This document shows positions 35,279 through 44,569 of a stretch of 64,000 nucleotides of DNA, piece by piece. Position 1 is the first letter of the stretch, and the number at the start of each line of letters is the position of its first letter. A program made the position numbers and the translations under genes. The DNA comes from Bradyrhizobium barranii subsp. apii (GTDB taxonomy: Bacteria; Pseudomonadota; Alphaproteobacteria; Rhizobiales; Xanthobacteraceae): contig NZ_CP096255.1 in the NCBI RefSeq assembly GCF_011516635.5, positions 1,240,001-1,304,000 of the forward strand. Reading direction: 5' to 3'. The notes under the pieces were generated by a model. That model searched no databases, was not told where the DNA came from, and was given only the letters and a program-made list of their open reading frames with translations.

Positions 35279-35483
35279 GGCGAATCACGGGCGCCGACTG
35301 CGATTCCGACCTTATGCCCTTATTCGCACTGTCCGTGAATCCTGCACCCTGCTGTCGCGCGCCATGGAAAACTGCCCCCTCAGCGTCACGAGGAATTGCC
35401 CCCTCCTCGGATAGCTGAGGAGAGAGTGAATCAAGCGGGAACGAATCACTGAAGGCTCGCCGTGGAATGATCCCCGGGGGCAG

Positions 35484-36733
35484 GTGATGAGGACGCCGGA
35501 TGACGTGGCGGAAATGATGCGCCTGAGAGCGTGCGGGTGGGGCGTGAAGCGGATTGCGCGGCAGCTTGGCTGCAGCCATCACACGGTGAAGGACTACGTG
35601 GCGGCGGGCGGGTTGAAGCCGTTCAAGTCGCCTGAGCGGCCGAAGCGTCTCGACGGCCTTGAGGGCTGGCTGCGCGAGAGGCTCATTCGGCATCGCGGCA
35701 ATGCCGACGTGGTGCGCCAGGACCTGTTGGCCGAGAAAGGCGTGGCCGTCAGCCGGCGGACACTGCAACGCGCCGTGCAGCCCTATCGCCAGGCGCTGAA
35801 GGCGGAGGCGCTGGCGACGACGCGGTTTGAGACGCCGCCGGGCCGGCAGCTGCAGATCGACTTCGGGGAGCGTCTGGTCGAGATCGGAGGGGCGAAAGTC
35901 AAGGCATTCGTGTTCGTGGCAACGCTTGGACACTCGCGACGGCTCCATGCGCGTGCGTTCCGGGCCGAGAGGCAGGAGCATTGGTTCGCCGGGCTCGAGA
36001 GCACGTTCACGACCTTCAGCGGTGTGCCGGAGGAAGTGCTGATGGACAATCCACGCGCGCTTGTCGTGCGCCACGACGCGGTGAGCCGGTCGGTTCAGTT
36101 CAACGACAAGCTGATAGCCTTCGCAAAACATTGGGGCTTCCGTCCTCGCGCCTGCGCGCCATATCGGGCGCGCACGAAGGGCAAGACGGAGAACGGCGTC
36201 GGCTACGTGAAGAAGAACGCGATCGCCGGTCATTCCTTAGTTGGGAAGCATTCGAGGCGCATCTCGACAGGTGGGAGCGTGAGGTTGCGAACGTTCGTAT
36301 CCACGGCACGACGGGCGAGGCGCCGATCATCCGCTTCGCGCGTGACGAAATACATCGGTTGAAGCCGCTCGGCGGGCAGCCGTCGTTCGGATCCTTGCGT
36401 GAACTGACCCGCGTCGTCGGCAATGATTGCGCCGTCGAGATTGATACGAACAGCTACTCGGTGCCGTGGCGCCTTATTGGCGAGCGCGTAGCGGTAACGA
36501 TCGCGGCCGGCGAGGTGCGGATCCGCCATGGCGTGCACCAGGTCGCGGTTCACGAGCAATCGAAGGGGCGCCGGCTGCGGATCGTCGATCCGGTTCATCT
36601 CGACGGTGTTGCCGGGCGCAATGGCGCGGTCCGCCGGCCGGAGACTGCAGCGGCGGTGCCGGGATCGTCTCCACCGCATTCGTTGTTGCGTCCGCTTACC
36701 GAATATGAAGCCGTGATCGGGGGAAGCTTCTGA
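35484..36733 (+). pseudogene. istA: IstA transposase with frameshift
   Basis: First frame: HTH region MRLRACGWGVKRIARQLGCS, then DDE core GRQLQIDFGERLVEIGG, EEVLMDNPRALVV and PYRARTKGKTENGVGYVK. The frame changes near 36230, and the rest (FLSWEAFEAHLDRWEREVAN to the end) continues in another frame to 36733. One indel separates a nonfunctional from a complete ~415-residue protein. Stop overlaps the istB start by one base. Confidence 0.9.
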
Positions 36734-37589
36734 TGACGCGCGCAAAGAAGGCAACCGAAGCACCGACCGATCCGCTCGATGCCATGCTGGCGCGATTGCA
36801 GCTCTCCGGCATCCGCGATCAGCTCGACAGCCTGCTCGACGAGGCGGCGCGCGCGAACCTGTCGGCGCGTGAGACGCTGATCTTGCTGTGCGAACGTGAG
36901 ATCGCGCGCAAGGATCATCGCCGCATCGATATGGCGCTGAAGCTTGCACACTTCCCGGCCGTGAAGGAGCTCGCAAGCTTCGACTTCGAGGCGCAGCCCT
37001 CGATTGATCCCAAGCAGATCCGCGACCTGGCCGCATCACGTTGGATCGCTAATGGAGAGAACGTGCTGTTGCTCGGGCCGCCCGGAGTCGGCAAGACGCA
37101 CCTGTCGATCGCGCTGGGCGAGAGGCGATCCTGGCCGGGTACACGGTGCAGTTCACCACGGCGACGACACTGGTCGCAGGCCTTGCCAAGGCGCATGGCG
37201 AACGGCGTCTGGATGAGAAACTGCTCGCGCTGTCGAAGCCAAAGCTGCTGATCGTCGACGAGCTCGGCTACCTGCCGCTGGAACCTGACGCGGCGCATCT
37301 GTTCTTCCAACTGGTCAGTCGGCGCTATGAAACTGGCGCCATGCTGATCACCTCGAACCGCAGTGTTGCCGAATGGGGCACCGTGTTCGCCGATCCCGTG
37401 GTCGCCACCGCGATCCTCGACCGGCTCTTGCACCACAGCCACGTGCTGACGATCCGCGGCGACAGCTACCGGCTCCGAGCCAAGCGCAAGAGCGGCCTCA
37501 TCAAGCCGCCCGCCGCTGACGGCCCTCCGGTCGGCTCCGCCTCCCTCCGTCCCGTCAGCGGCGGAGCCAACCTTCAACCGAGATCATAA
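36733..37589 (+). pseudogene. istB: IstB helper ATPase with frameshift
   Basis: MTRAKKATEAPTDPLDAMLA opens the frame; Walker A is GPPGVGKTHL, Walker B LLIVDELGYLPLEPDAAHLF. A one-base deletion near 37120 (LGERRSWPG versus AILAGYTVQFTT) breaks the protein; the second frame runs to 37589 and ends with a long Pro/Ser-rich tail. Confidence 0.9.
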
Positions 37590-37639
37590 TCCCGATGGTG
37601 GAGGCAGTTCTTCATGACGCAAAGGGGGCAGTTCCGGAT

Positions 37640-38040
37640 GGCGTTTGACACCTCGGGCGCATGCGGCGCGAGAACCTGCCAGATGTATGATCCTTGCGGC
37701 TGCTCCAATGCGTAGGGGGCCCTAGGTCGCTCTGGTGCTTCTCGAGAAACCAAGCGTACCACCGGCCTGCCAAGGCCAAGGCGTTGAGTTTCGTGAGTGG
37801 CTGGCCCTGGCCCTTTGCCGCCGCGCGGATGCGTTCGATCCGCGTTTCGACCTCTGCCAGCCATTGTCCATGGAGCGCTTTGGCCTGAGCCTTGGAGGTT
37901 CCTGCCGGGGTACGGAGGATTGCCTCGCGGCTGACGCCGTATAGCCGCTTGTATTCTGCGCGAATATCCTTCGGGATGGCCTTGCGAATTTTCGTCGTAC
38001 CTGTTGCTGAGAAATTTAGCGCAGCCATTCGGATGGGCAT
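37640..38040 (-). pseudogene. Tyrosine integrase N-terminal fragment of an older element
   Basis: Starts MPIRMAALNFSATGTTKIRK and contains AIPKDIRAEYKRLYGVSREA and a SAM-like core-binding helix region (LTKLNALALAGRWYAWFLEK). This is the N-terminal part of rhizobial DUF6538-type integrases. The frame shifts near 37720 and the gene is cut by the IS21 end, so the catalytic domain is gone. It reads away from the tRNA-like fragment at 38125-38170, the normal integrase/att geometry. Confidence 0.7.
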
Positions 38041-38124
38041 CTGTATCGCTCTTTGTATTGAGAGCGAGCGAAATGGTCTGGCTGTTCAATTACTTGCTGC
38101 GGCAGAAGCACTTAGGGAGCGCTC

Positions 38125-38170
38125 TGGTACAGTTGGGTGGGCTCGAACCACCGACCTGTTCCACAGGAGC
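38125..38170 (-). tRNA. tRNA-His(GTG)-like 3' half, attachment-site remnant
   Basis: Read on the reverse strand: anticodon-loop-like CTGTGGA, stem ACAGG, T-arm GGTGG-TTCGAGC-CCACC, acceptor strand CAACTGT and ACCA. No D-arm or 5' acceptor precedes it, and the variable loop is short. The A73 end fits alphaproteobacterial tRNA-His, which lacks G-1/C73. It lies 85 bases upstream of the integrase fragment in the same direction. Confidence 0.65.
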
Positions 38171-38381
38171 CGAGCTTATGGCCGCCATCGAACAGGGGCC
38201 CTACACGCGACCTGACCCTGTGGATGCTGGGACTACCGGGGGTAGATACGCGCAGCATATTGAGCTACACGCCTTGCGACCGTACTAATTGTAGGCATGC
38301 GAATCGGGAGTTCCTGGAACCCGGCAGGCTCAACACAAAGAACAAAAGGAATCTTTTGGGTTCGTTCTCATAGGGGCGTTC

Positions 38382-39497
38382 ATGACCAAAGACGGTCGTA
38401 AGTCGCGTGGTACGAAAGGTTCTGAAGTCAAAGTGTTACCCTGGCGGACCTTCAAGGACCGTCGGTCAGGTATCTGGATCGAGGAGACGGTGGCGCAGAT
38501 CACGGAGACTGGCCAACCGGAGCTGATCGAGTCCCTGTATCGAAACAGCATCCCGAAGGATGCCAAGTTCAGGAAGCTCTGGCAGCTCATCACGGTCAAT
38601 GGGACCAGGCGGCCGGACGGCGACCTCTGCCCCTGCCCGATGTGTGCACCAAACCGCTTTCTGACCGGCACTCTCGTCTGGTTTCCCGACCTCCAGTGCT
38701 GCGCCTTCATCGGCAACTGCTGCGCCGACGCCGACGTCTTGGCCGAGGCCGACAAGGGTATGGAAGTTCGAGGAGAAGAGGAAGTTCGAGGAGGACTACC
38801 TTCTCGCGAACCTGCCGCTGGTGGCTCCGAAGTTGGCCATCTTGGAGAAGCTGAAGCCGGTCGCCCTGGAGGCGACGCGGGCCTATCGGAAGTTTAGGAC
38901 CAGCCTCCCCCAAGTCCATGAGCTGCTTCGCAGGATGAAGCATCCGCACGGCGGTCAGCGCACCCTGACCGAAATCATCCGCAACGAGTCGACCGAGGAC
39001 GAGTCGGACTACTACGGACCCGCCGGCTCAAAGGGCGAGGCAAGGACGCGATCGAGACCCGGGACCATACCTTCGGTTCATTTACCGGCCACACCGCTGT
39101 CGTGAAGGACTATAACGCCATCAGGGATCTGGAGACGATCCACCGCAAGCTGGCGTCGGTTGCGCCAGATGGCTACGGCGACGAGGCTCTGTACTTCATC
39201 GCCGACATGTCAGTACAAGAGCGCAATGTCGCGGTCATCATTCTCCAGGACGTCGAGGAACTCCTCGCCGTATTCAGACACAAACTGAAGGATCTTGCCT
39301 CCTGCTACACCCGCGCAAACGCCGAGAACCTGAACCAGTTTTTCACGCACGAACTGAACAGCATCTACTACAAGGTGGAGCTGACCAGCGTCCGCAGTCG
39401 CCCGACCATGTGGTTCAAGAAGGGCGGCGGCTTCTCCGACCTCATCCTGGAGTCATGGGCCAACAAGCTCGACTTCGAGTGGCCCAAGGCAGACTGA
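38382..39497 (+). pseudogene. Broken hypothetical gene (two frameshifts)
   Basis: Three frames form one protein of about 370 residues: 38382-~38760 (KVLPWRTFKDRRSGIWIEET, a CPCPMCAPN cysteine cluster, CCAFIGNCCAD), ~38770-39035 (KLAILEKLKPVALEATRAYR, LPQVHELLRRMKHPHGG) and ~39040-39497 (KDYNAIRDLETIHRKLASV to FDFEWPKAD). The Cys-rich N-terminal part suggests metal binding. Family not recognised. A hairpin terminator follows. Confidence 0.6.
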
Positions 39498-39512
39498 CGA
39501 CCACAAAGCAAA

Positions 39513-39534
39513 AGGCCCCGGGTGACCGGGGCCT
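39513..39534. terminator. Hairpin terminator
   Basis: 9-bp stem AGGCCCCGG (39513-39521) / CCGGGGCCT (39526-39534) with GTGA loop, 16 bases after the broken gene. A-rich sequence on both sides would permit termination from either direction. Confidence 0.65.
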
Positions 39535-39961
39535 AAAACTGGTGGGGTATCAGCTTGGTAACAGGTACTTCACGTAGCAAGAAGCTGGCGTGACAGCGCT
39601 CAACCCTTTCGGGTCCCCAGTGCCGTAAGTGCTGCTAAACCTTTTCGAACCGTCGAACGCATCGTGCTACGGATGTGATTGCGCGGTTTGCTGACGGGTG
39701 CTTTTATCTTCGGTTTCTCCACTTGGGCTTGGTTTTGGTGAACTTCGGCTTGAGCGGAGACCCTGAGCTGAGCGTCCCACGTCGCTTTCGGCGTCAGCGT
39801 GAATTACGAGTACCATCGCTGATCTCGAAATCCGCGTTTGTTTTACCGCATCGGCTTCAGGCGGCGCAACCCAGGAAGAGCCGCCGTGCCGACATAGTAA
39901 GCTGCAGCCACGGTGCAGGTTCTTCGGGCACCATTCCGCGGTCTGGGCCGGGGTTTAGCCT

Positions 39962-40178
39962 CTGCCCGCCTGCACTTAAGGACCTCCGCGAGTACCTCAA
40001 TCGCTATGTCTACCTGCCGCGGCTAGAGAACCAGGAGGTTCTGGTCAAGGCCGTGCAGGCTGCCGTGGGCGGTACGCTTCCCGGTCCGTTTGCCTACGCT
40101 GAGCGATGGGACGAGAAGTCGGACACCTATCTAAGCCTTGCGATCGAGGGAGCCGTCAATGCGGCAACACTCTATTGA
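39962..40178 (+). pseudogene. C-terminal fragment of a DUF499-type AAA ATPase
   Basis: CPPALKDLREYLNRYVYLPR, then LVKAVQAAVGGTLPGPFAYA and ERWDEKSDTYLSLAI. The YLPRL...PFAYAxxxDE pattern is the C-terminal region of large DUF499 ATP-binding proteins, often found with restriction/defence genes. The frame upstream (39675-39960) is unrelated, so only the tail survives. Confidence 0.5.
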
Positions 40179-40199
40179 AGAGCATCATGATGCCGCCTT

Positions 40200-40400
40200 C
40201 TAGCGCTGGTGACCAAGCCGGATTCCAAGCTTGAGCGCCTTTTGGCGGAGTGAGCCTTCGGAGCGCTTTGTGAGCTTCGCAATTTTTGCAACCGGAGTCT
40301 TGGCTTTCGAATGAGCGCGCAGCTCCTTTACGTCAGCCTTTGTGTATTCGCGACGCACAGGTTTCTTCTTCGTAGCCGTCTTCTTTGCCTTCTTCGCCAC
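40200..40400 (-). CDS. Small very basic protein
   Basis: 66 residues from GTG 40400 with GAGGAG 8 bases upstream (MAKKAKKTATKKKPVRREYTKADVKELRA...). A lysine-rich N-terminus followed by a helix-turn-helix-like stretch (KTPVAKIAKLTKRSEGSLRQKALKLGI) that resembles small rhizobial SGNH/HTH proteins. Probably a DNA-binding protein; conserved-looking and intact. Confidence 0.7.
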   Translation of the reverse strand: MAKKAKKTATKKKPVRREYTKADVKELRAHSKAKTPVAKIAKLTKRSEGSLRQKALKLGIRLGHQR

Positions 40401-41050
40401 TTTTAGCTCCTCGATTCGAGAGCGGGCGTACTAGCACAGCCGCATTGAGGCGCAACTCTCCATCGGTTGACCCTATAGGCTGGTCCGATGCGTGAACTCG
40501 CTCATGATGTCAGGTTTGCCGGCGATTTGATGCCGGAGAGATTCGGCCCCTGCCCGAGGTTCAATCACGCATTGACGCGCTGCTAGCGGCGGGTATGACC
40601 ACCAGTGCTGCAGAATTCATCCGCGACGAGCGCGGCGTCCAGACGTTTCAAAAGGCCCCGGGCCGGGCGCTCGCGCGCCTTCACGCCGACTTTCGTCTTT
40701 TCTTTGCACACGGGGCCAAGTGAGCACGGGGACGGCGTGTTACGAACTTGCCAACAGCGCATCCGGTCTGTCCGATTTGTACGCTATAGCGCGCAGGAGT
40801 TAGTCGCGGCATCAGAGAGCCTTTTGTTTGGCACCGTAGGCGACATAGATCGACGCATCCGGGCAATTGGGCTGCGCGCAGCTGGCGTCGAATCAAGTCA
40901 GCATGAACCTCATCAGCTACCACAAAAGCAATGCCTTCCTGGTAAGCCCGCGCCGACACCAAGGTCGCGCCATGGAAATTCCTATGCCGATCTCGCTCAG
41001 CGGGACTTGATCCGATTGTGGCGGAAATCATCGAAGCACACACAGAAACC
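40401..41050. other. Gap with remnants only
   Basis: 650 bases. A short plus-strand stretch around 40560-40722 (RIDALLAAGMTTSAAEFIRD, ending FFAHGAK) reads like the tail of a small protein but has no start or family. Nothing else credible. Confidence 0.35.
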
Positions 41051-41260
41051 ATGATTGACAATGATAACAACAAGCGGCGCCGGCTCGTCGAGTTCAAGGA
41101 TGGTTGCCGCTATGGCAAATTCGGAAAGACTAAGGCTTATGAGCTGATCGCCCACGAGAGGATCAGAGCGTACAAGATGGGAGGTAAGACCATGATCGAT
41201 CTCGACAGCGTGGATGAATATCACGCTTCGCTGCCGAGGGTCGAAGCGAGAGCAAGCTAG
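41051..41260 (+). CDS. Excisionase-like helix-turn-helix protein
   Basis: 69 residues from ATG 41051 (in-frame GTG at 41018 possible). FGKTKAYELIAHERIRAYKM then GGKTMIDLDSVDEY is the winged-helix pattern of AlpA/Xis-type proteins, with a basic tail. It lies about 700 bases from the right attachment site, a plausible place for a recombination directionality factor. Confidence 0.65.
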   Translation: MIDNDNNKRRRLVEFKDGCRYGKFGKTKAYELIAHERIRAYKMGGKTMIDLDSVDEYHASLPRVEARAS

Positions 41261-41850
41261 ACCGCCGATCTGCGCAGCGGAACGGCAGGCGCACCGTCGC
41301 GCAGGCTGTCGAGGCGATCAGTGCAACGCTGCATCAAACGCACGCGTCCGGCCCAATAGGCAGCACAGTTATAGATGCCGAGGATCTTGTCGGCCTCTGC
41401 CAAGGCGGCGCCGCACCACCTCATCGCGCCACCAGCGCTACTTTCTCAGTGTAGTGGGCGAGTTGGGCTTCCACTACATCGCCGTCGAACGCGCCCTCCT
41501 CGTTGAGCAGTGGGCGACGCGGTCGAGTGGAAGCCGTGCGCCCAATGGTCGCCGCCGAGGCAGTATCGCAGTTCGTGCCCGCAGCCCCGCGTTCTGTGTG
41601 TTGTTGGACATTGGCAGGCCATCGTCATTGGACGTCCAGCATCGCGGATCAGCGCCGCACGATCAGCACATTTGGTGTCGGTCTCGCGCCCAGGCAATAG
41701 AGTCGCCCCGAAGTCGTCCCAGCCACCGGCATTTCGATTCATCGCCAGGTTCGATTCCGGTCGCGACATTGAAGACCGGAACGGCATGGTGCCAGCCCTG
41801 CTGCCGGGGGAGCCTGCTCTTTTTTTGCCAGCTGATACGGCCGTCTGCTT
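41261..41850. other. Gap near the right island end
   Basis: About 590 bases. Open frames exist on both strands but none has a recognisable family, a good start and normal composition together. Treated as decayed sequence. Confidence 0.35.
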
Positions 41851-41869
41851 GTTGGTATTTCTGTTGGTA
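41851..41869 (+). promoter_or_regulatory. Right integrase arm-type sites (2 x GTTGGTA)
   Basis: GTTGGTA at 41851-41857 and 41863-41869, the same heptamer and the same 12-base period as next to the integrase (6628, 6640). About 70 bases inside the proposed right core. Confidence 0.7.
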
Positions 41870-41938
41870 TTGGCAACATTCGACTATAAAAATTTATGCG
41901 AATTCAGACAGTTATAGTATTAGGCGGTTGTCGGCCAG

Positions 41939-41946
41939 GGGCACCA
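41939..41946 (+). other. Proposed right attachment core (attR)
   Basis: GGGCACCA, identical to the last 8 bases of tRNA-Phe (6507-6514). It lies on the chromosome side of the arm sites, as expected. Short, so the assignment depends on the arm repeats and on backbone genes resuming just after. Confidence 0.55.
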
Positions 41947-42017
41947 GCCTTCGCTGCTTCGCAGCTACGGCTGGGCGAGCCGGGCGCAAATCGATCCATG
42001 CGAAGCAGCGAAGGCTG
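41945..42017. repeat. Perfect 19-bp inverted repeat
   Basis: CAGCCTTCGCTGCTTCGCA (41945-41963) and its reverse complement TGCGAAGCAGCGAAGGCTG (41999-42017), 35 bases apart, starting in the attR core. It could form a strong cruciform or RNA hairpin. Similar GAAGC-rich intergenic repeats are common in Bradyrhizobium. Confidence 0.85.
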
Positions 42018-42138
42018 TCCCGCCGGAGCCTTGGCGAAGGCGGACTAGATCAACGAGTCCGGTATTCCCCTCCCCTTCCAATCGTCACATCCCACCTGTA
42101 TAAACCGGTAGCTTCTTCTGTAACTCGAAGGAGCTCAC

Positions 42139-42441
42139 ATGAACGACCTGCATACGTGGCTTTCGCAACAGCACCACGGCCTGCGCACCTTCCGGACATT
42201 TCAGCAAAAGCTCGAGACGCTCGGCCGGGACGATCCCGCCCAGCGGGGTCTTTGCCGCCTGTTGAGCGGCCTCGTCGGCAGCTATGTCGAGGCCTTTGAC
42301 GAGGAGCCGTTGCCGGTCGAAATCGCCGATGGCGCATATCAGCGTCTGCTAACGCTGGTTGAGAGCATCGATCTACACGGCGACGCCAACCGCCGGCTCG
42401 CCGATATCAACCGCGTGGCGGAGAGTGAGCTCTGGCGGTGA
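42139..42441 (+). CDS. Hypothetical protein, first backbone gene after the island
   Basis: 100 residues with GAAGGAG upstream of the ATG (MNDLHTWLSQQHHGLRTFRT...). All-helical by eye, with a central LCRLLSGLVGSYVEAFDEEPL and a charged C-terminus. No family recognised. Convergent with the DUF6314 gene. Confidence 0.7.
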   Translation: MNDLHTWLSQQHHGLRTFRTFQQKLETLGRDDPAQRGLCRLLSGLVGSYVEAFDEEPLPVEIADGAYQRLLTLVESIDLHGDANRRLADINRVAESELWR

Positions 42442-42476
42442 GAGGCGGCACGGCCGTCGCCATCGCGCCGGCATGA

Positions 42477-42938
42477 TCACGGGAAACGCGTGTAGGTCGT
42501 GTTCATCGTGTAGTCCTTGCGTGGACCCGATACGACATGACGGACGACGAACGTTCCATCCGGCCGAAACATGTAGGCCGACTGATAGTCGTCGTGCTTG
42601 CAAAGATGGCGCGCACGTCCGCTCAGCTTTCCTCCGGAAGCTGCGGACAGTGAAATCTCGTGAAACAGCCGCGGCGGATCTTCCCTGAAGAAGACCTTGA
42701 ATCCGCCCTCGCTGTTGCTGAAGACGTATTCGCGTTCGGCCTGCACAATGGTGCCGTTCGCGAGCTTCAGATGTCCCTGCTCGCGATAGGCCAACCGCCC
42801 CCCGTCCAGGGGCGTGAAGATCGCGATACCCTGCATCGTAGCCTGGCCTTCGATGACGCGGTTGAAGGACCACGAGCCGATCAGCCTTTTCGTGACGTCC
42901 GAGGCGTCACCCCAACTATCGATCATCGCTTCATTCAT
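42477..42938 (-). CDS. DUF6314 family protein
   Basis: 153 residues. Opens LIGSWSFNRVIEGQATMQGI with GxAxFTP; the C-terminal half has LCKHDDYQSAYMFRPDGTFV and VSGPRKDYTMNTTYTR, all matching DUF6314 (lipocalin-like barrel, function unknown). Start at ATG 42938, preceded by an AGG-containing site. Full length. Confidence 0.8.
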   Translation of the reverse strand: MNEAMIDSWGDASDVTKRLIGSWSFNRVIEGQATMQGIAIFTPLDGGRLAYREQGHLKLANGTIVQAEREYVFSNSEGGFKVFFREDPPRLFHEISLSAASGGKLSGRARHLCKHDDYQSAYMFRPDGTFVVRHVVSGPRKDYTMNTTYTRFP

Positions 42939-43076
42939 ATCTTCAGACCTGCTCTTTAGACCTGCGCAATTAACCAGCCGGTCCAGCCTCACAGGACCCG
43001 CAGCGGGGAGTTCGACTTCAGCGAGCCGATACCTATATCCTATCGCAACGAAATGGTGATCCAGCGAGCAGCTTTG

Positions 43077-43307
43077 ATGGCCAGGAGACGCACGACGGAA
43101 GCGGACGCCGACGACCTCCCCCGCTATTTCGTCTGGGTCCGGGGCCTCGAAGGCCCCGAGCCGCAGAAATGGATGGCGATGGATTTCGGCATCGGTGACT
43201 GGAAGCGGCCGCAAGTGCTGGCCTTTCTGGAGCTGCCGGAAGGCGAACGGCACCTGCCGCTGTCGGCGCTGGCGCGCCGCTATCCGCCGCCGCGGGTGGA
43301 GACCTAG
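43077..43307 (+). CDS. Small hypothetical protein
   Basis: 76 residues (MARRRTTEADADDLPRYFVW...LSALARRYPPPRVET). Mixed beta composition (YFVWVRGLEGPEPQKWMAMD). Starts at ATG 43077; an upstream GTG is possible. Divergent from DUF6314 and convergent with the AraC gene. No family recognised. Confidence 0.6.
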   Translation: MARRRTTEADADDLPRYFVWVRGLEGPEPQKWMAMDFGIGDWKRPQVLAFLELPEGERHLPLSALARRYPPPRVET

Positions 43308-43314
43308 CGCTCTC

Positions 43315-44268
43315 TCACTTCCCCCTCGCCGCGGTCGGCGTCAACCCAAACCGCCTGCGGAAGCAGCGGTTGAAATAGGAGAGGTCGTTGAAGCCGCAGG
43401 CGATGTCGCTGATGCGGCCCTCGCGGTGTGCCAGGAGGTCGGCGGCCTTGCGCAGACGCAGTTCGGTGAGGCGGGTGGTGAAGCTGGCGCCAGCCTCGAA
43501 CAGCAGCTCGTTGACGTAGCGCTCGGATAGGCCGGCGGCGGCGGCAAGCTTCTGGGCGGAAAAACCCGGCTCGTGGAAGCGCGCCTCAAGAATCGACAGC
43601 ACGGCCTTGAGCCGCACGGCGCGCAGGCCCCCGCGTCGCGCGGCAGTGGCGATATCGCTGCGGGCACCGAGACCGATCGCGGCAAGGTCGAGCAGATGGC
43701 CGGCGATCGCCATGCCGGCCTCGTCGGCGGCCGTGGGATTGCGGAGGAGGAGATCGCTGTAATCCATCGCCAGCGACAGCGCGCCGCCGGGCTCGAGCTC
43801 GCAGCCGACGAGATCGTCGATGTCGGCGACCATCGCGCGCAGCGTATCGACCGGCAGATGCACGTTGGTGAAGCGCTTTTGGCTCGCGCCGTCGGCCGCG
43901 AAGAACGGCTCGTCCAGCTTGAGCAGCACCATCGCTCCCGGCCGCATGGTGAATTCGCGGCCACGATGGATCACCTGAGACGGAAGATCTCCGGTGTTGC
44001 GCGCGAGGCAAAAGCGGTCGTCGCCGGTCTCGATCACCTGGCGCTTCTCGCGCCGGACCGTGACGAAGCTGCCGTCGCAACGGCCGAGCATGGTGGTGCC
44101 GATATGGATAGAGTTCATCGTGGCGCGAAACGGCACGTCGGACGCCGGATCGAGCTCGCCGGTGTTGGAGAAATGCTCGAACAGCTCCGCGAAGCGGATG
44201 AAGCGCTGCCGGTCGGACAAGTCCTGTGGCAGCATCTCGGTCGAGAGCGACTTCCTGATGACGGACAT
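43315..44268 (-). CDS. AraC-family transcriptional regulator
   Basis: 317 residues. The N-terminal part (HRGREFTMRPGAMVLLKLDE) is a cupin-like AraC_binding_2 sensor. The C-terminal double HTH is clear: FSAQKLAAAAGLSERYVNEL and ISDIACGFNDLSYFNRCFRR, then RFGLTPTAARG. Regulates unknown target genes; no operator recognised. Confidence 0.92.
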   Translation of the reverse strand: MSVIRKSLSTEMLPQDLSDRQRFIRFAELFEHFSNTGELDPASDVPFRATMNSIHIGTTMLGRCDGSFVTVRREKRQVIETGDDRFCLARNTGDLPSQVIHRGREFTMRPGAMVLLKLDEPFFAADGASQKRFTNVHLPVDTLRAMVADIDDLVGCELEPGGALSLAMDYSDLLLRNPTAADEAGMAIAGHLLDLAAIGLGARSDIATAARRGGLRAVRLKAVLSILEARFHEPGFSAQKLAAAAGLSERYVNELLFEAGASFTTRLTELRLRKAADLLAHREGRISDIACGFNDLSYFNRCFRRRFGLTPTAARGK

Positions 44269-44569
44269 CGAGAACGACTTTTCGAGAATGGCTTTTCTAA
44301 GTTCTTAAAAAAAGGCTTGGCGCTCGCCGAACCTCGCACGCCAAACGGACGCCCGCAGAAGACCAGCATACCGCAAGCTATCAGCACGCCAACGTGAATC
44401 AAGCCGCGCTGGTCAGTCCAAGCTGCGACGGCGCTGGCGCCGGTCAGTCCAAGACGCCCCGCACAGGCGGGCCCTATTCAGGCCGCGGATGCAGCATCCC
44501 GGCACAGACCGGACTGCGTCCGGGCAAACGGGCGGCCCCAGCCTGACGCCCGCTGGAGGAGACAACGAC

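Larger units (their letters stand above)
35365..37636 (+). mobile_element. IS21-family insertion sequence, inactive
   Basis: Contains istA and istB in order. Related ends: left AACTGCCCCCTCAGCGTCAC then GAGGAATTGCCCCC (about 35369-35404), and the reverse complement at the right, AACTGCCCCCTTTGCGTCAT then GAAGAACTGCCTCC (about 37601-37636). Each end shows two iterated AACTGCC motifs, the multiple terminal repeats of IS21 elements. Exact boundaries uncertain by a few bases. Confidence 0.85.
6507..41946. mobile_element. Genomic island integrated in tRNA-Phe (about 35.4 kb)
   Basis: Left end: intact tRNA-Phe, then arm-type repeats, then a tyrosine integrase in the same orientation. Right end: the same heptamer pair at the same 12-base period (41851, 41863), then GGGCACCA at 41939-41946, identical to the tRNA 3' end at 6507-6514. 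Content between is accessory (satellite-like genes, glycan operon, IS elements, lasso-like locus), while ordinary backbone genes resume after 42.1 kb. The right boundary rests on an 8-bp core plus the arm repeats. Confidence 0.75.

Noticed and set aside
41748..41759. GGTTCGATTCCG, a 12-base match to the T-arm of tRNA-Phe, as alternative right attachment site.
   Set aside because: It lies on the island side of the arm repeats, the wrong order for attR, and lacks the acceptor end. GGGCACCA at 41939 fits better.
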